From positions 248,001-312,000 of the forward strand of contig NC_081335.1 in assembly GCF_022539665.2 (NCBI RefSeq): a DNA stretch of 64,000 nt. Direction: 5' to 3'. A program made the translations under genes and the position numbers. Source of the stretch: Daphnia carinata. Taxonomy: Eukaryota > Arthropoda > Branchiopoda > Diplostraca > Daphniidae. Each line of letters opens with the position of its first letter. Position 1 is the stretch's first letter. This document shows, in pieces, positions 39,682 to 51,330 of this stretch. The notes beneath the pieces were generated by a model, which was not told the origin of the DNA, made no database searches, and saw only the letters and a program-made list of their open reading frames with translations.

Positions 39682-39754
39682 TGCCGAAACCCGGGATCGA
39701 ACCAGGGACCTTTAGATCTTCAGTCTAACGCTCTCCCAACTGAGCTATTTCGGC
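39682..39754 (-). tRNA. tRNA-Phe (anticodon GAA)
   Basis: The 73-nt minus-strand sequence begins GCCGAAATAGCTCAG and ends in a CCCGGGTTTCGGCA acceptor side. The acceptor stem GCCGAAA/TTTCGGC pairs fully, the D arm is GCTC-AGTTGGGA-GAGC, the anticodon loop is CTGAAGA with GAA at its centre, and the T arm is CCTGG/TTCGATC/CCGGG-like. No intron and no encoded CCA. The A box (TAGCTCAGTTGG) and B box (GGTTCGATCC) are standard, so Pol III transcription is expected. It stands alone here. Confidence 0.97.
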
Positions 39755-41434
39755 ATACCACCTGCTGCTAGACGCAAAGTCTAAATCGCATTGTCCTTTG
39801 CTTAACTAATTCACGCGGCCATAAAAGAATATCAGAAATCGCAGCCACCCCATCATTTTATAAGCTTTAATTGACCATTAAACAGTCAATGACACTGAGA
39901 ACAATATGGTCGATGAGCCGTAAGCTTCTGAAGCATCCGGTCTTTGTGCTATCGAAACTTGCTCAGCCCGTGCTGCAAACGTTTGTTGTGCGCGCTAATT
40001 GTGTGAATACGCTCGGCATCAGCAGCGCCGGCCATATCCTGTTCAATGAATAATGAATCGCTAATGTCCAACTGTTACCAGAAGCGGATGCCATTGTCGG
40101 CCACTTAAGGAAACTGCGTCGACGGAAATTCGTGAATAATTTCCCCTCAGGGAAAAAGGACGAAAAAAAAAAAAATCTAAACCTCCAGCTACGTTTTCTC
40201 CCGGCGTGTTGAGAAATTTGATGGGCCGAAGACTCTGTTCAGCATGACCAATTGGTACAACGTGAAGAGAGAAAACTACGGAATCAAAAATAAATTTGAA
40301 GTCACACAAAAAAAATGTGGAGGGGGCACACAAAGATATTCAGAAACGCACAAGAAACAAAAGACGACCGGGGGGGCAGGAGAAGTAAACGGAAACCGGA
40401 AACTGTATTACAGTAGCCCACCTCGCAGGTGAAAATTGTTGAAGGCTCACATGTACAGCCGTCAGAGGGGAGATGGGAGGGGGGTTGATGAGGGGTGCAA
40501 AGAAAAGGTCTTCCAACGTTACAGAGTGTGTGAATGCAAGTGAATATACACTCACAGCGAGGGTGCCCTTAAAAAAAACCAACTCCCTTGGAGTGGGTGT
40601 GAGGGGAAGTCAGTTTTATAATACAACCACAATAAATTGTGGAAAAATGGGCGACACAGCGTCGCTCAAATTGTCATGTGAATCTATTTATGGACTGTAG
40701 AAAACGATGGGAAAATGAAATCAACTTGATTCTTTATCCTGTTTTTCTTTTTATCTGTCTTTGCAGGACGAAAAACGAATACCATGTTCTAGACTTGAGC
40801 GTTTTAATGGTAGATAGAATTGAAGTTTACCTGTGAGCTTCCTAGTGACAGTTCGGGGTTCGAGTTGATCGACTACTAATTCCACTTGAGTTACCAATCC
40901 ACCGTCAAAACGTTGGATAGAAACAATGATGCACACTTAACAATCACTTCAAGTCACGAACGAAGGTTTGTTCTCGTAATACTTGACACGACTATCGCTC
41001 ACTGCTCACTAATTTGAAACATGCGCTACACTAGAAGCCTTTGCTCGCCCTCTCTTGAAGGAGGCGTGTCTACGTGGGCGGAGACTCGTTCAGTGTGGCT
41101 CGGAAAGTCGGAATTTCTAGAAATTTTATCATGTTCGGTAATTATACTTTATATAATTTTAAATTTAGTGCAATTAAAAAAACTATTTTGACTTATAATT
41201 CGAATTAATCAAATAAGTTAATTACGTTTGAGTCAGTTCTAAATTGTGTTTGGCAACAATGTGGGATTTGACACGTAGGTAAACGTTTTGCCGTCTTTTT
41301 GGTTTCTCTCTCGCTGTGGCCTGGTCGCGTAGCGTTGCTCATCGACAGGTTCTTTTTGCGTTGGACCGAGCTATCCAGCTGTCGTCTTTTCCTTTTGTTT
41401 TTCTTAGACACCGATTGCTGTAGTAATTCAAAAA
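39755..41434. other. Gene-free stretch between tRNA-Phe and SERP
   Basis: Several short ORFs lie here but none has a domain or a coherent splice pattern. The right end must contain the SERP promoter and 5' UTR; no TATA box is visible. Confidence 0.5.
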
Positions 41435-41889
<455 letters not shown>

Positions 41890-42406
41890 GAGAAATGAAA
41901 CATCACGACCATTAAGACTGCACAAAAAATTGGGGTGGGAATACTAAGAACTGTTCCAAACAAGTTAAAATTCAGTGTGTAAATGAATCTTACAAACCTT
42001 TTCATTCCACACTCATTGAAATGTTTTCCTCATTGCAACAGCTGAGGAATGGTTGAGAATTGGAAAAAAATCCATGGCAAAATATATTTTATGGACAGAC
42101 GAACGTTTTTTTAACCATTGTATTTGGTGTGCCGACAAGTGCCATTTACCATAGTATACGTCGATAATGGAGAAAAACTGGTTTTACTAGCAAAATGAAA
42201 TTGGAGCTTTGTATAAACCAAACCCATTTAATTCAATAGAATCCTGTCCAGGACAAACGGAAATGAGAACGTTCAACGGTGAAACAAATGTTACAGACAA
42301 AGCAAGTTGGACGTTTAATCCTTTTCACGGTCGTATCCATAGCTGTTGGAGCGGGATCTAGTAATATCTAAGAAGTAACATTAAAACTCTTGGATTATTT
42401 TTTCGC

Positions 42407-43830
42407 TTATTTAAGGTACCGTCTTTCGCGAGAGAAGGAGCGGGAAGCTCGGCGCCGTGGAGGAGGAGAGCGTGATGGGCTGCGGGTAGGCCGACGACGT
42501 ACGGGCGATCGGGACCTTTTGGTTAATTTCGAAAGGAAACGAGAAAGTTGAGACAAAGGTTCAACAGCAATGCAGTGCGACGGATTTAAAAAAAAAAGGG
42601 ATAAAAAAGTAAAAGGATCAAACCAATCTTACATTCCAAAAAAAAAAGAGAAATTTCATAAGTTAAATTTCTTGCTTTAAAGAGAGAAGAAAAAAAATCT
42701 GACGTGTCAAATTTTTCTTTTGGGCTTTTGGTTTGAGAATGTAAAATACCCGTTTCGTTCAGTAGGAGTAGGAGAGAAGCGATGGGAGGTTGCGAGTTGT
42801 GTTGGAAGAGAAGTGTTGGTGAAATATTTTTTGATGAAATTTTGTGGTGGTAGTGGTGGTGGTCGGTGGGCTGAACGATTACGGTGGGCGCGACCCCAGT
42901 TAAAGGGTCGGCTGAAGATACGCTGACAGGCGATCGGCCGTGACTTGCCCCCTGCCCCTCAAGTGAGTCATATTCTGTTCCCCTTGCGAAAATCAAGAGC
43001 TGATCGAGGTGGTAGATTTCTCTACTCGCCCGCGTAGACAGCCTGGAGGTAGCTGGTGTGTGGGTGTTGTGGGATGGACGAAAGCTGGCTATGCTCTGTT
43101 TGTGTTCTCCGCCAAGAAAAAAGAATGGCGAGGACGGCGCTGAGCTGAGCTGAGTTGGTGGACGAGAAGGGGGAAGCTTCTTGTTGGCAGACATGTGCCG
43201 CCGCAGTAAAAGTCGACCAGAAACAAGAGGGGATTTGTTATTTTCAACCAAATACTACTGCTGTTGGGATCGGGTAGTGGGGTAAATCGAATGAAAATCT
43301 CCTGTGAAAGCAATAGGTTTTGATTTAAATAAGCAGCTCCAATAAATATTGATGTAATAAAACATGAATGAACTCCAAAATTAAAGTTAACATTTCTAAA
43401 TTTAACCGTACCTTCCGCGGAAATCGGCACCGCCACGCGGGCCACCGCGGGAACGGTCCCCGCCGCGGTCGCCACCTCCACCACCTCCTCTTGGTCCATT
43501 CCTTTCCCTAGCTCTGCCAGAAGACATCTCTACCCTAACACGAGAACCACAAATTCTCCTGAAAGAAACATGTTTAAATTAGATGGTTGTGCAGGGCACT
43601 CTTAGAAATATTGTGACTTACGATCCATCCATGGCACGAACTGCATCTTCAGCATCTCTAGGGTCTTCATATTCAACAAATGCAAAGCCTGGAGGGTTCC
43701 TAGCAACCCAGACGTTCTTCAGGGCACCATACTTGCTAAATGATGCTTCCAAGTCTCCTCTAGCTGTGTTGTTGCCCAAATTTCCAACATACACTTTACA
43801 CTTCAGATCCCACTCACGATGGCGCGACAT
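42407..43830 (-). CDS. SR splicing factor of the SRSF3/Rbp1 type
   Basis: The start [19 protein letters not shown] is at 43830. One RRM fills exon 1 and the beginning of exon 2: RNP2 is KVYVGNL and RNP1 is GFAFVEYE, with the [14 protein letters not shown] stretch typical of Rbp1, SRSF3 and SRSF7. Exon 2 ends in a Gly/Arg-rich linker ([17 protein letters not shown]) at about 43412. A long intron of about 880 bp leads to the last exon, which encodes a compact RS tail ([20 protein letters not shown], ending [10 protein letters not shown]) with the stop at 42407. It lacks the zinc knuckle of SRSF7, so SRSF3/Rbp1 is the better match. It binds exonic enhancers in the nucleus. The outsized intron is where SR genes usually keep an autoregulatory poison exon; I could not identify one. 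Confidence 0.92.
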
Positions 43831-44344
43831 CCTAAAAGAAAATAAAAGATCCTGATATTAAAATCCAAGCCTTTATAGAGGCTGAAATTTAGCAGCCGCA
43901 ATTAACCGCCATCTTGGTTCGCCAGCCCATAGCGTCACGAAACATAACGTACTGTGGTATTTTTTGTTTTGTTTTCTAGGCGATGATACCACACAAAATA
44001 TAACAAGAAAAAGAACAAAAAGCTATGGTTACCTCTCTTGTTCCGGAATCTTGATGGATTTTCAAGCAAAATAGAGTTCAGCGCTTTAATCAACGAGATG
44101 CTAGAATAAAAGTACGAGTGGCGTTGCGAGAATCGACTGCGTCACCAGTCTCACTAGCTCTCAAAGCTGTCAACAAAATGGTAGAAACAGGGATGCCATG
44201 CACGAGGAAAAAGTTTTTTTTTAGTATCGTTCAACCAAAACAAACCAATTTTTTTAATTTTCCGTTTCATTCACAAGAAAAATAGGGAGGGGTTTTGACG
44301 CGTTAAATAATTGATTAATTTGATGGTAAAGATTTTGCTTCCAG

Positions 44345-44719
44345 ATGGCGTTCTTCAAACGTGGGCACAACAGGTTAGCTAGCAAATTCGGCTGCTATAC
44401 CAGTCTTTCCATAACACATTTGCGGATACTACAATTTATTTCGCGTGCCCGTTGGCCATTTTTATAAGACCTAGTTATTTGTCTTTCCTGAAGTTGTTCT
44501 TTGTTGCCAGTGTTATTAAACTTTAGTTGGTAATCAGACTCACATTGTTACGGCTTACATCTTCTCACATCATTTAGATATACGAAAGCGCTATATCATT
44601 GCCTTGCCAAGTTTGAGAAAAGTCTTCCCGGCCATGCTGTTCACGTGTGGCCGATGTTGATTTCCTCAGAAGACAAGGCCTATGATGTAGATGCCCATTC
44701 TTCTACTTATACTTTGTAA
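44345..44719 (+). CDS. Spliced small ORF (56 aa) just upstream of Pasha
   Basis: Exon 1, 44345-44373, encodes MAFFKRGHNR; a 204-bp intron with GTTAGC donor and TTTAG acceptor follows; exon 2, 44578-44719, gives YTKALYHCLAKFEKSLPG, HAVHVWPMLISSEDKAYD and VDAHSSTYTL with stop TAA. The join keeps the frame, and both exons have balanced, protein-like composition. I do not recognise the product; a helix with basic N terminus suggests a mitochondrial or ribosomal small protein, but that is a guess. The stop is only 92 bp before the Pasha ATG and I see no promoter or acceptor between them, so the two may share one transcript. Confidence 0.5.
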
Positions 44720-44811
44720 TTTTATTTTACTTGTAAAACGGTTCCGATTTCTCTGTTGTTCGCAACTCCAAATTATCATATAAGTCTTCTGCTGTATGCA
44801 ACAAATTTGAA

Positions 44812-47800
44812 ATGGAGGGTATGGAAAATTCTTTGAGTGATTCGCAGTTGCTTCATGATGTGGATCCAGACGACCCAGAAGGAGATGAGCTGTACAAAGA
44901 TTTTAGTAATATGCGAGAGTTTCATGTATTGGATGAAATTGTGGAAACAAATGCAAACGATGATGATGAGTGCAAGGAAAATTCAGAAACAGATTTTAGT
45001 AGTTCTAATGAAGCAGACAGTGAAGAAGATTATGATATTCAAGATGAAGAAATAGATGCTATGCTAGAGGAAGGTATCTAAATATACTTAATCTTCTGCT
45101 ATTGTTTCTTTGTTCCTAACCATTGTAACCTCAAGGTTTGCCGGAGGAAATGAAATGCAGAAAAAGATTCAAAAAAGCAGATGGTAGTTCCAAACCATCA
45201 GCCAATGGTGATGCAAGCATGGCATATGAGGAAAAGGAAAAAATTGTTCTTGAGGGTAATACCAATATTATAATTATTGAAAGATAGAACTAATAATGTG
45301 ATGGTGTAGAAAAGGGTAAAAATCATTTTGAAGTTTTGCCGGAGAACTGGGTCCAAGTGACGCATAACAGTGGAATGCCCATCTACCTACACAAGCCAAC
45401 ACGCGTTTGCACGCTCGCCAAACCCTATTTTCTCGGACCTGGAAGTGCCAGGGTAATTTCACATCATTTTCCCACCATTAGTCAGTCACCTATTCTGACT
45501 ATCGCGTTCTCATCTGTAGAAACACGCAGTACCAATCAGCGCAGTACCTTGTCTTCATTACCAAAGAGCCAAAGAGAAAGAGGAAAAGAAAGCCGAAGAG
45601 TTATCAAAAGCCTCAAATAACACAACAGAAGACGGGGCCACACCTATTGTTCCCGAGATTCCCTGTGCTCGCATCGAGTCAGTTCAAGAGAACCAAGCGG
45701 CGCATTCACTCAATGGAGTTCAACTGCGCGAGTACTGTTGTAAGCGGTTCGATTTCAAGACCGTCCGTCTTATGCGGTTCAAGTGAGTACCTTTGCTTCA
45801 CATCGAAAGCGTATAGCAGTGAGCCGAATAATTAATATATTACGCGTCAATGCAAATCAAATTAGAACATGGGCAGCTAGACGAAAGCATACCAAGCTGC
45901 GAAAGCAACGACAAGTTTACCCCCTCACGAATACTGCCTTGAACGAAGACAGGAGATCTGTGACTGGCACGAATCATAGTGCTGATGAGGATGAGGATGT
46001 CAAACTTTCGAAAACAGCCGAACTGGGCCGGCCAACTTTGCCTAAAGGAACCAAGCTAATAACTTTCCCAATCGGACATTCCATACCTACTACCCACAAT
46101 GACCCTACCACCCAGACAGAGGGTCAAAGTACGGGTGGTGGAACCAATGGGTAAGTGTAACTCTGGAACCACGTATTCAGTACCTCAGAATATCCATTTA
46201 TTTATTATATTTTTAAATTTATTTATATTTTTCTTATTTATTTATTTTTTATATAATTGACGTAAAGCAGTTAAGTGCATCTATTCAAATGAACCACGAT
46301 TTTTTGTTAGGTAGCTGTACAGCCGATAGGCCGTTGTATTCCGCCTATTTTCTTTTATATTAATTTATACTTTTATTGTTTGTTTTTTATTGTTAATGGC
46401 AAAGAGGGTCGCGAAGAGAGTGGATTATGAACCCCGCGGGAAAGAGCTACGTTTGTATCTTACACGAATACGTACAACACGCGCTAAAAAAGCAACCTGC
46501 TTATACATTTAAGGAAATCGGTAAGATTAGAAAATATTTCAAAGAACCAACAAAACTTTTTTTGAGTTTTAACAGCGTAAGCGTTTCTCTGTAGAGAATG
46601 CAGCTACACCGTATAGTGCAACAGTGTTAATCAATGGTATGCAGTATGGCACGGGAGTTGGATCGAGCAAGAAGGCTGCCAAGGCCGAAGCAGCAAAGGC
46701 AACGCTAGAAGTTCTCATTCCACAAATGAAGGAAAAGATATTGGACGAAGCTGAACCAGGACACAAGGGACCAAATCATCAATCTGACCTAGACCTTTCC
46801 GTATGTTATACTTCAACGTACAGTTTATCTATCGTTAGTTATATGGAAAACCAGGAAAAAACAGCTTCAGCAGTTTTAAAACTTTTTGTTGACAAAGTGC
46901 TGAATTGTGTAGTATATCGAGGTGGCCGTAGAACGTACTGTTAAAAAAAAAATTTATACAAACGGCCTACGGCCGTGTTATGTAGTAGCATTAACAAGTT
47001 ACAAACAGTTGCTTCGCTTGGTTGCAGCACTTTGTCAACAAAAGTTGCTGAAGATAAAAATTAAAGAGAAAGCTTTTGGCACTGAAAGCTTTTGGCATTT
47101 ACTGTTATCATCTTACATCATTATCATTTAGTTCTTCAACGAAATTCGGATTGAGGATCCTCGTGTTGCCGAATTGTGTGCCAAAACAAGTGAGCCATCT
47201 CCATATGCCATACTGCTCACATGTCTTCAAAGGTAATATTCTAACAGTTTTCCTCGAACCTATTAACAATTTTTCTACCTGTGGATTTTCTAGAAACTTT
47301 GGTTTGGGCGATAAAAACGTTAAGTACGAACTGAAAACCCTCAAACATCAGAAGAACGAAGTAATTATGACGGTTGGAAAGCACACTGTTCAAGTACCAT
47401 GTAAGAATAAAAGAGATGGTAAACAGAGGGCAGCCCAGGCTATTCTCCAGGTAAGTGTTAACAATATAAGCAAAAATACAAGTGGTTACATATTTATGAT
47501 CTAAATTATGTTTAATTGAAATAGGCACTGCACCCACACATCTCCAGTTGGGGTTCACTGTTGCGTCTTTACGGTTCCCATTCGCTTAAAACGGTCAAAG
47601 AGAAGAAGCAAGAAGAACAACAGATCACTTTACTGCAGAGCAAAGCAGCCGTCAATGCACCAAATTATGCCATTTTGAACAAATTGAGACAAGAAATGCT
47701 GAAGCTCAGGCAAATGAGGGTATGTGCAGTCCATATCAGAGGAGTGAATGACAGCTGAAATCGGCTAATGGATTATTAGTCTAAGCAATTAAGTGCATCC

Positions 47801-47922
47801 ATTCTCATGAACCACAATTTTTTTTATAGGAAGCTGTACAGCCGATAGGCCGTTTTATTCCGCCCGATGATGTAGGTATGCCTTCAACGTCCGGCGCAGA
47901 TCTAAAAAATGTCGATCTCTAA
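44812..47922 (+). CDS. DGCR8: Pasha/DGCR8, RNA-binding subunit of Microprocessor
   Basis: The start MEGMENSLSDSQLLHDVD at 44812 and the stop after KNVDL at 47920-47922 give a complete protein of roughly 570 residues in about nine exons. An acidic N terminus (EEDYDIQDEEIDAMLEE) leads to the WW/heme-binding module: LPENWVQVTHNSGMPIYLHK, KPYFLGPGS and VPCLHY, the Cys of which matches the heme ligand of the IPCL motif. The RFDFKTVRLMRFK and TWAARRKH blocks match the Rhed region. dsRBD1 (INGMQYGTGVGSSKKAAKAE, about 46620-46740) and dsRBD2 (NFGLGDKNVKYELKT, GKHTVQVPCKNKR, about 47200-47550) follow. A C-terminal tail (LRQEMLKLRQMR) binds Drosha in relatives. It recognises pri-miRNA hairpins in the nucleus. 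AATAAA at 48001 is a likely poly(A) signal. Oddities: a nested hairpin in the intron at 46801-47130 and a duplicated last-exon start at 46266. Confidence 0.97.
46266..46349 (+). repeat. Duplicate of the start of Pasha's last exon, inside an upstream intron
   Basis: About 84 bp here, from GTTAAGTGCATC to TATTCCGCCT, resembles 47784-47866 at roughly 85 percent by eye. The copied part includes the polypyrimidine tract, the AG acceptor and the exon sequence GCTGTACAGCCGATAGGCCG. If spliced to the exon ending at 46151, the frame stays open for about 17 codons and then stops at a TAA, which would make a Pasha without dsRBDs. Confidence 0.75.
46865..47053 (+). other. Nested hairpin in a Pasha intron
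   Basis: The left arm 46865-46902 (contains TTTTGTTGACAAAGTGCTG) pairs with the right arm 47025-47053 (CAGCACTTTGTCAACAAAAG), with one 7-nt bulge. Inside, GGCCGTAG at 46924-46931 pairs with CTACGGCC at 46967-46974. The loop between outer arms is about 120 nt, longer than in normal animal pri-miRNAs. It may be a small inverted-repeat transposon or a structured RNA element. Confidence 0.6.
47784..47866 (+). repeat. Original copy of the duplicated Pasha last-exon start
   Basis: This is the acceptor and start of Pasha's true last exon (encoding EAVQPIGRFIPPDD). It is the partner of the copy at 46266-46349, in the same orientation and about 1.5 kb downstream. Confidence 0.75.
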
Positions 47923-48087
47923 GTCAAAATCTCGAGCAAGCTTACAATAACTGGTCGCTTATCCCGGATAAATCACCAACTGAAGTAAGAAAAGAAAAGA
48001 AATAAAAAATAATCATCCCAACGCAGAATCGAGCGGCACATTTAACGATTTATTCCTCTATCCTGTTGGGTAACATCAATAGGAAAT

Positions 48088-49215
48088 TTACTCGGTTTCT
48101 AAATTAAATGCATGGTGGTTTTCAATCCAAGCAACTGGTTGATTGCCCGGAGCACCTTCCATTGTTCTTTCGTAAAATAGTGCCTCGTTCTCAGAACTGA
48201 CTAAAATCACAGTTTGTGTTCTAGTGAAATCAGAATTAAGGAGATGAGGACATTACTATTTCGTGAATTTGCAGTTTTTACCTGGTCCCATAAAACCTAG
48301 AAATGTCCACAAATATGGCACTTAAACATTCCATAACGAAATCTGAACCTTTCATCTGTTGTACAATTCCAGGATCTGGCCAATGTCTGTTAAAGGTAAT
48401 CAATTTCAACATGATTCCATAGTTGTAGGGAAAAAAGTTTTGCTTACTTTTCCTTGCTTCCCAACAGCCTAATAAGAGAGTCTAAAAGGTCTTGTCTGTT
48501 GTTCCATGAAACAGTTTTTTTAATGATGGATTCAAATTCCTTTTTCCCATTGACTACCTTATTCCAAGTAATGTCAGGGGCATTATTTCCCAATGCATGT
48601 ATTCCAGGAGGCAGAAATTCCTCGAGAAATCCATCATACTTACTACCCGCGTAAGTAAGCGTTCCTACTTTCGGTTCCCTACTAGAATAAACCAAGGAAT
48701 TGAATCAATAGCCTAAACAAGTTAACACACCTACAGCTAAATATTCTACTTTGTATCAAATGCGACAAGTCTAAAGGTCTGTTCACGGTTTCCATGTTTC
48801 TCTTTAACGATATCGAATATTCCTTGCATATCCTTTTTCATATTCGTGACCCATTCAACTGCATAAAAACCTCTTCCAGAAGATGGGTCAGCAATAACAG
48901 CTGTTTCACTGTAACTTTGTCCAACATTTAAAAGAACACCAATTCTTCCATGTTTGTTCATAGCCAACCAAGTCCCACCTTCTTTACCAGGTTGCATATC
49001 AATTCCTGAAGAAGAAAATTATGATCTTGTGGGGAAACGAAGTTTGGTAGGCTACTGTTTGCAAACTTACCTCCATATACTCCACCATGGTTTGGCAACC
49101 ATTCATGTGCAGGTAGAGCAGGCCTAGACAGCGATTCGTCCCGATTACTTGCTAGAATTATTTTGTAACCCCCAGGTTCAGGGTTTGGATTCACATAAAC
49201 AAATAAAATACACAT
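48088..49215 (-). CDS. TANGO2: TANGO2 homolog (NRDE family)
   Basis: The start MCILFVYVNPNPEPGGYKI is at 49215 and the stop at 48088-48090. Five or six exons with short introns give about 270 residues, the usual length. The NRDE signature is clear in IILASNRDESLSRPA, followed by LPNHGGVYGG, GKEGGTWLAMNKHGRIGVLL and the RLVAFDT segment. The C-terminal exons give HWPDPGIVQQMKGSDF and TQTVILVSSENEALFYER, ending AFNLETE. The start Met-Cys makes Cys2 a potential N-terminal nucleophile, as in NTN hydrolases of the NRDE family. TANGO2 acts in heme or lipid (acyl-CoA) handling and affects Golgi, ER and mitochondria; its molecular reaction is still debated. Its 3' end meets the Pasha 3' end about 165 bp away. 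Confidence 0.95.
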
Positions 49216-49458
49216 GGTGGGTCTCTCGTGTACAGTTTAAAATTTTACACTGCACGGATAGTCTCTTCTATATGAATGCTAGTGTAACACCATGGTGAAC
49301 CCAAAAATTTTCATACTTCGGACTTTGGAAACGCCCCGATAGCAATGTCATAAAATATTCATGGAGGATTGCCAAACAACGAAAGGACAAAGGTATAAAT
49401 CATTTAAATTCTGATTTTTGGATAGTGAAGTGTTTACAAAGTGCGAAGTGTTCGTCTG

Positions 49459-49711
49459 CAATGCTGGCAAGGTTGCTGCTTCACACAAACTCCATTCGAG
49501 AATGGAAACTGTTCCGAAATCAACCAGAAAACAGATCGGAATCGGACCTATCCTTCCGATCCGATTCAAGCCTTTTATGTCTTTACCAGTCAGGTATCTT
49601 TGGCTTACCGTTGCGCTGCTCCGCCATTACCTTATGAAAATTTTTTACCTTGCCCAATGACCCCTGTTTTCCTCCTTAAATCAGCCGTTTTGAAAATAAA
49701 AGAAAATTAAT
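49459..49711 (+). CDS. Possible small spliced gene, unknown
   Basis: From an ATG at 49459 the frame gives MLARLLLHTNSIREWKLFRN, which looks like a mitochondrial targeting peptide, followed by a Ser-rich stretch. A GTATCT donor near 49591 and a TCAG acceptor near 49682 could join it to AVLKIKEN and a stop. Other frames across the same stretch are also open, so the frame is uncertain. It stands divergent from TANGO2 with about 240 bp between starts. I do not recognise the product. Confidence 0.25.
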
Positions 49712-49744
49712 TGCTGTTAGCGACACTTTATTGTCTGTTTTTTA

Positions 49745-50505
49745 CCGTTTTATTCAAAAACTATGAGTCCCACGAGAAAACAACCTTCATACTCGTGATG
49801 CCCGTTCAATTCTGCATCGAAACCATGTATTATATGCAAAATCTAAAATTTAGCCGAAATTTTCGTCCAATTTTCGTCCAATTCTAGATTTGGTTAAAAA
49901 TACATTATTTTGATTCGGAATTGATCGCTGATTACGAAAATCGGGTATATTTTCATATTGAGCTTATCGGTTTTGAATTAACCGTAAAAAACAGAAGGCC
50001 GAGCTTATTTTGTCGGGCTTAAAATTTTGTCCTTTTAAAAAATAATATATAACTATATATGATACTGATTCAAAATTTAACAAAGAACACGACAATGAAA
50101 TTTGTTTTTATGTAGAGTGTATAGTTTTTGAATAATCAAAAAAGTTTGATGTGTCACGCTAGCGCTGTAGCGTACTGGCGCGCTAGTAATGGTTTCCATT
50201 CGCACCTAATTTTATATTTAAGACTCTACATAAAAACAACTTCTATTTTCGTGTTCCTTGGCTAATTTTGAATCAGTTATTTAGATTTAATAATATTATT
50301 TTTTTATAGGAAAGATTTTTAAGCCTGAAAGATAAATTCGGGCTTATGTATTTTGTCGGACTTATTTTTCAAACCTAACTTCACCTTTTTTACGTTTTAT
50401 TCAAAAACTATGAGTCCTACGAGAAAACAATTATCATATTCATGATGCTCGTTTAATTCTGCATCGAAATCATGTATTTAAAGCGAAATCTAAAATTTAG
50501 CGAAA
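49745..50505. repeat. Foldback element flanked by direct repeats
   Basis: The inner part, 50014-50345, is an imperfect inverted repeat with arms of about 105-120 bp; both arms contain TGATTCAAAATT and TTTTTATGTAGAGT, around a 105-bp centre with GCTAGCGCTG and GCGCGCTAG. Outside it, about 115 bp at 49745-49860 is repeated in direct orientation at 50387-50505 (shared core TTTTATTCAAAAACTATGAG). No ORF. It resembles a nonautonomous foldback or nested element. Confidence 0.7.
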
Positions 50506-50664
50506 ATTGAAAAAGTGGGAAGGCTATAGCCTTTGCTGTTTTTCATATTTTGAGAAAATGGGACATGTCGCAAAATTAGACCAAACTCAACCATTTTGAC
50601 CGAAATTAAACAAGGATTTCGAATTTCATGTCAGGTTGGGCGTTGCTGAATGTGTTTAGAAATT

Positions 50665-50705
50665 ATATATCGCAATCCGTTTTACCCCCAAAAAATATAT
50701 AAGCC
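50665..50705 (-). repeat. Short-tract copy of a T-run/G-run repeat
   Basis: On the minus strand it reads TATATTTTTTGGGGGTAAAA then CGGATTGCGATAT, that is T6G5 followed by the same flank as the much longer copies at 52251 and 55821. Confidence 0.6.
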
Positions 50706-51330
50706 TTTTTTCTGTTTTACTGCTATCGCCATCTAACGGTCAGATTTCTAGTTAATTCTCTACATACATTGACCTAATATTTCTGCTGCGTCGCGCTGCT
50801 CCTAATATGGTGTGTTTGCAAGTGAAAATGAGTAATGCCAGTAGAAACTCTTCATTTCTTCACAAAAAAGTTTGGCTTAAGAAAAAAATAAGACTTCTTT
50901 GGATTGAAAAATGATACATCTGTGAGTATACATATGACTTTCGTTATTTAGATTTTAATAAAACTCACTATCGAAAAAAATATACTCTTTTTTTAAAACA
51001 ATTTTTACGATTTTGTATGTGACACCAAGACATGGCAGACATGGATTGGATAATATGGTTACTTGAACACTGGATTTGAAAATGCAGAACAGCTGACTTA
51101 TGTTTCACATGTCAGTTGGAGATATTCTGGGCAAAATTTCTGGTAACTCAGCATTTGGTACCATCTTTACTATAATTTTATACAGTATCCTGTATGTCTC
51201 ATTAATAAAGATTTAAATCCTTTTATAGATTGACACATCAGTGAGGAAGGTTCAGTTTAGTTCGTCATATTGTAGTTTCACCCCATCTGTCATTTGTACC
51301 AATTGTAGATATTGTCCATAACAAGTCTTC

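Noticed and set aside
42586-43251. 221-codon ORF as a separate gene
   Set aside because: It lies wholly in the large intron of the SR gene, is low in complexity and has no domain; treated as intron or retained-intron sequence.
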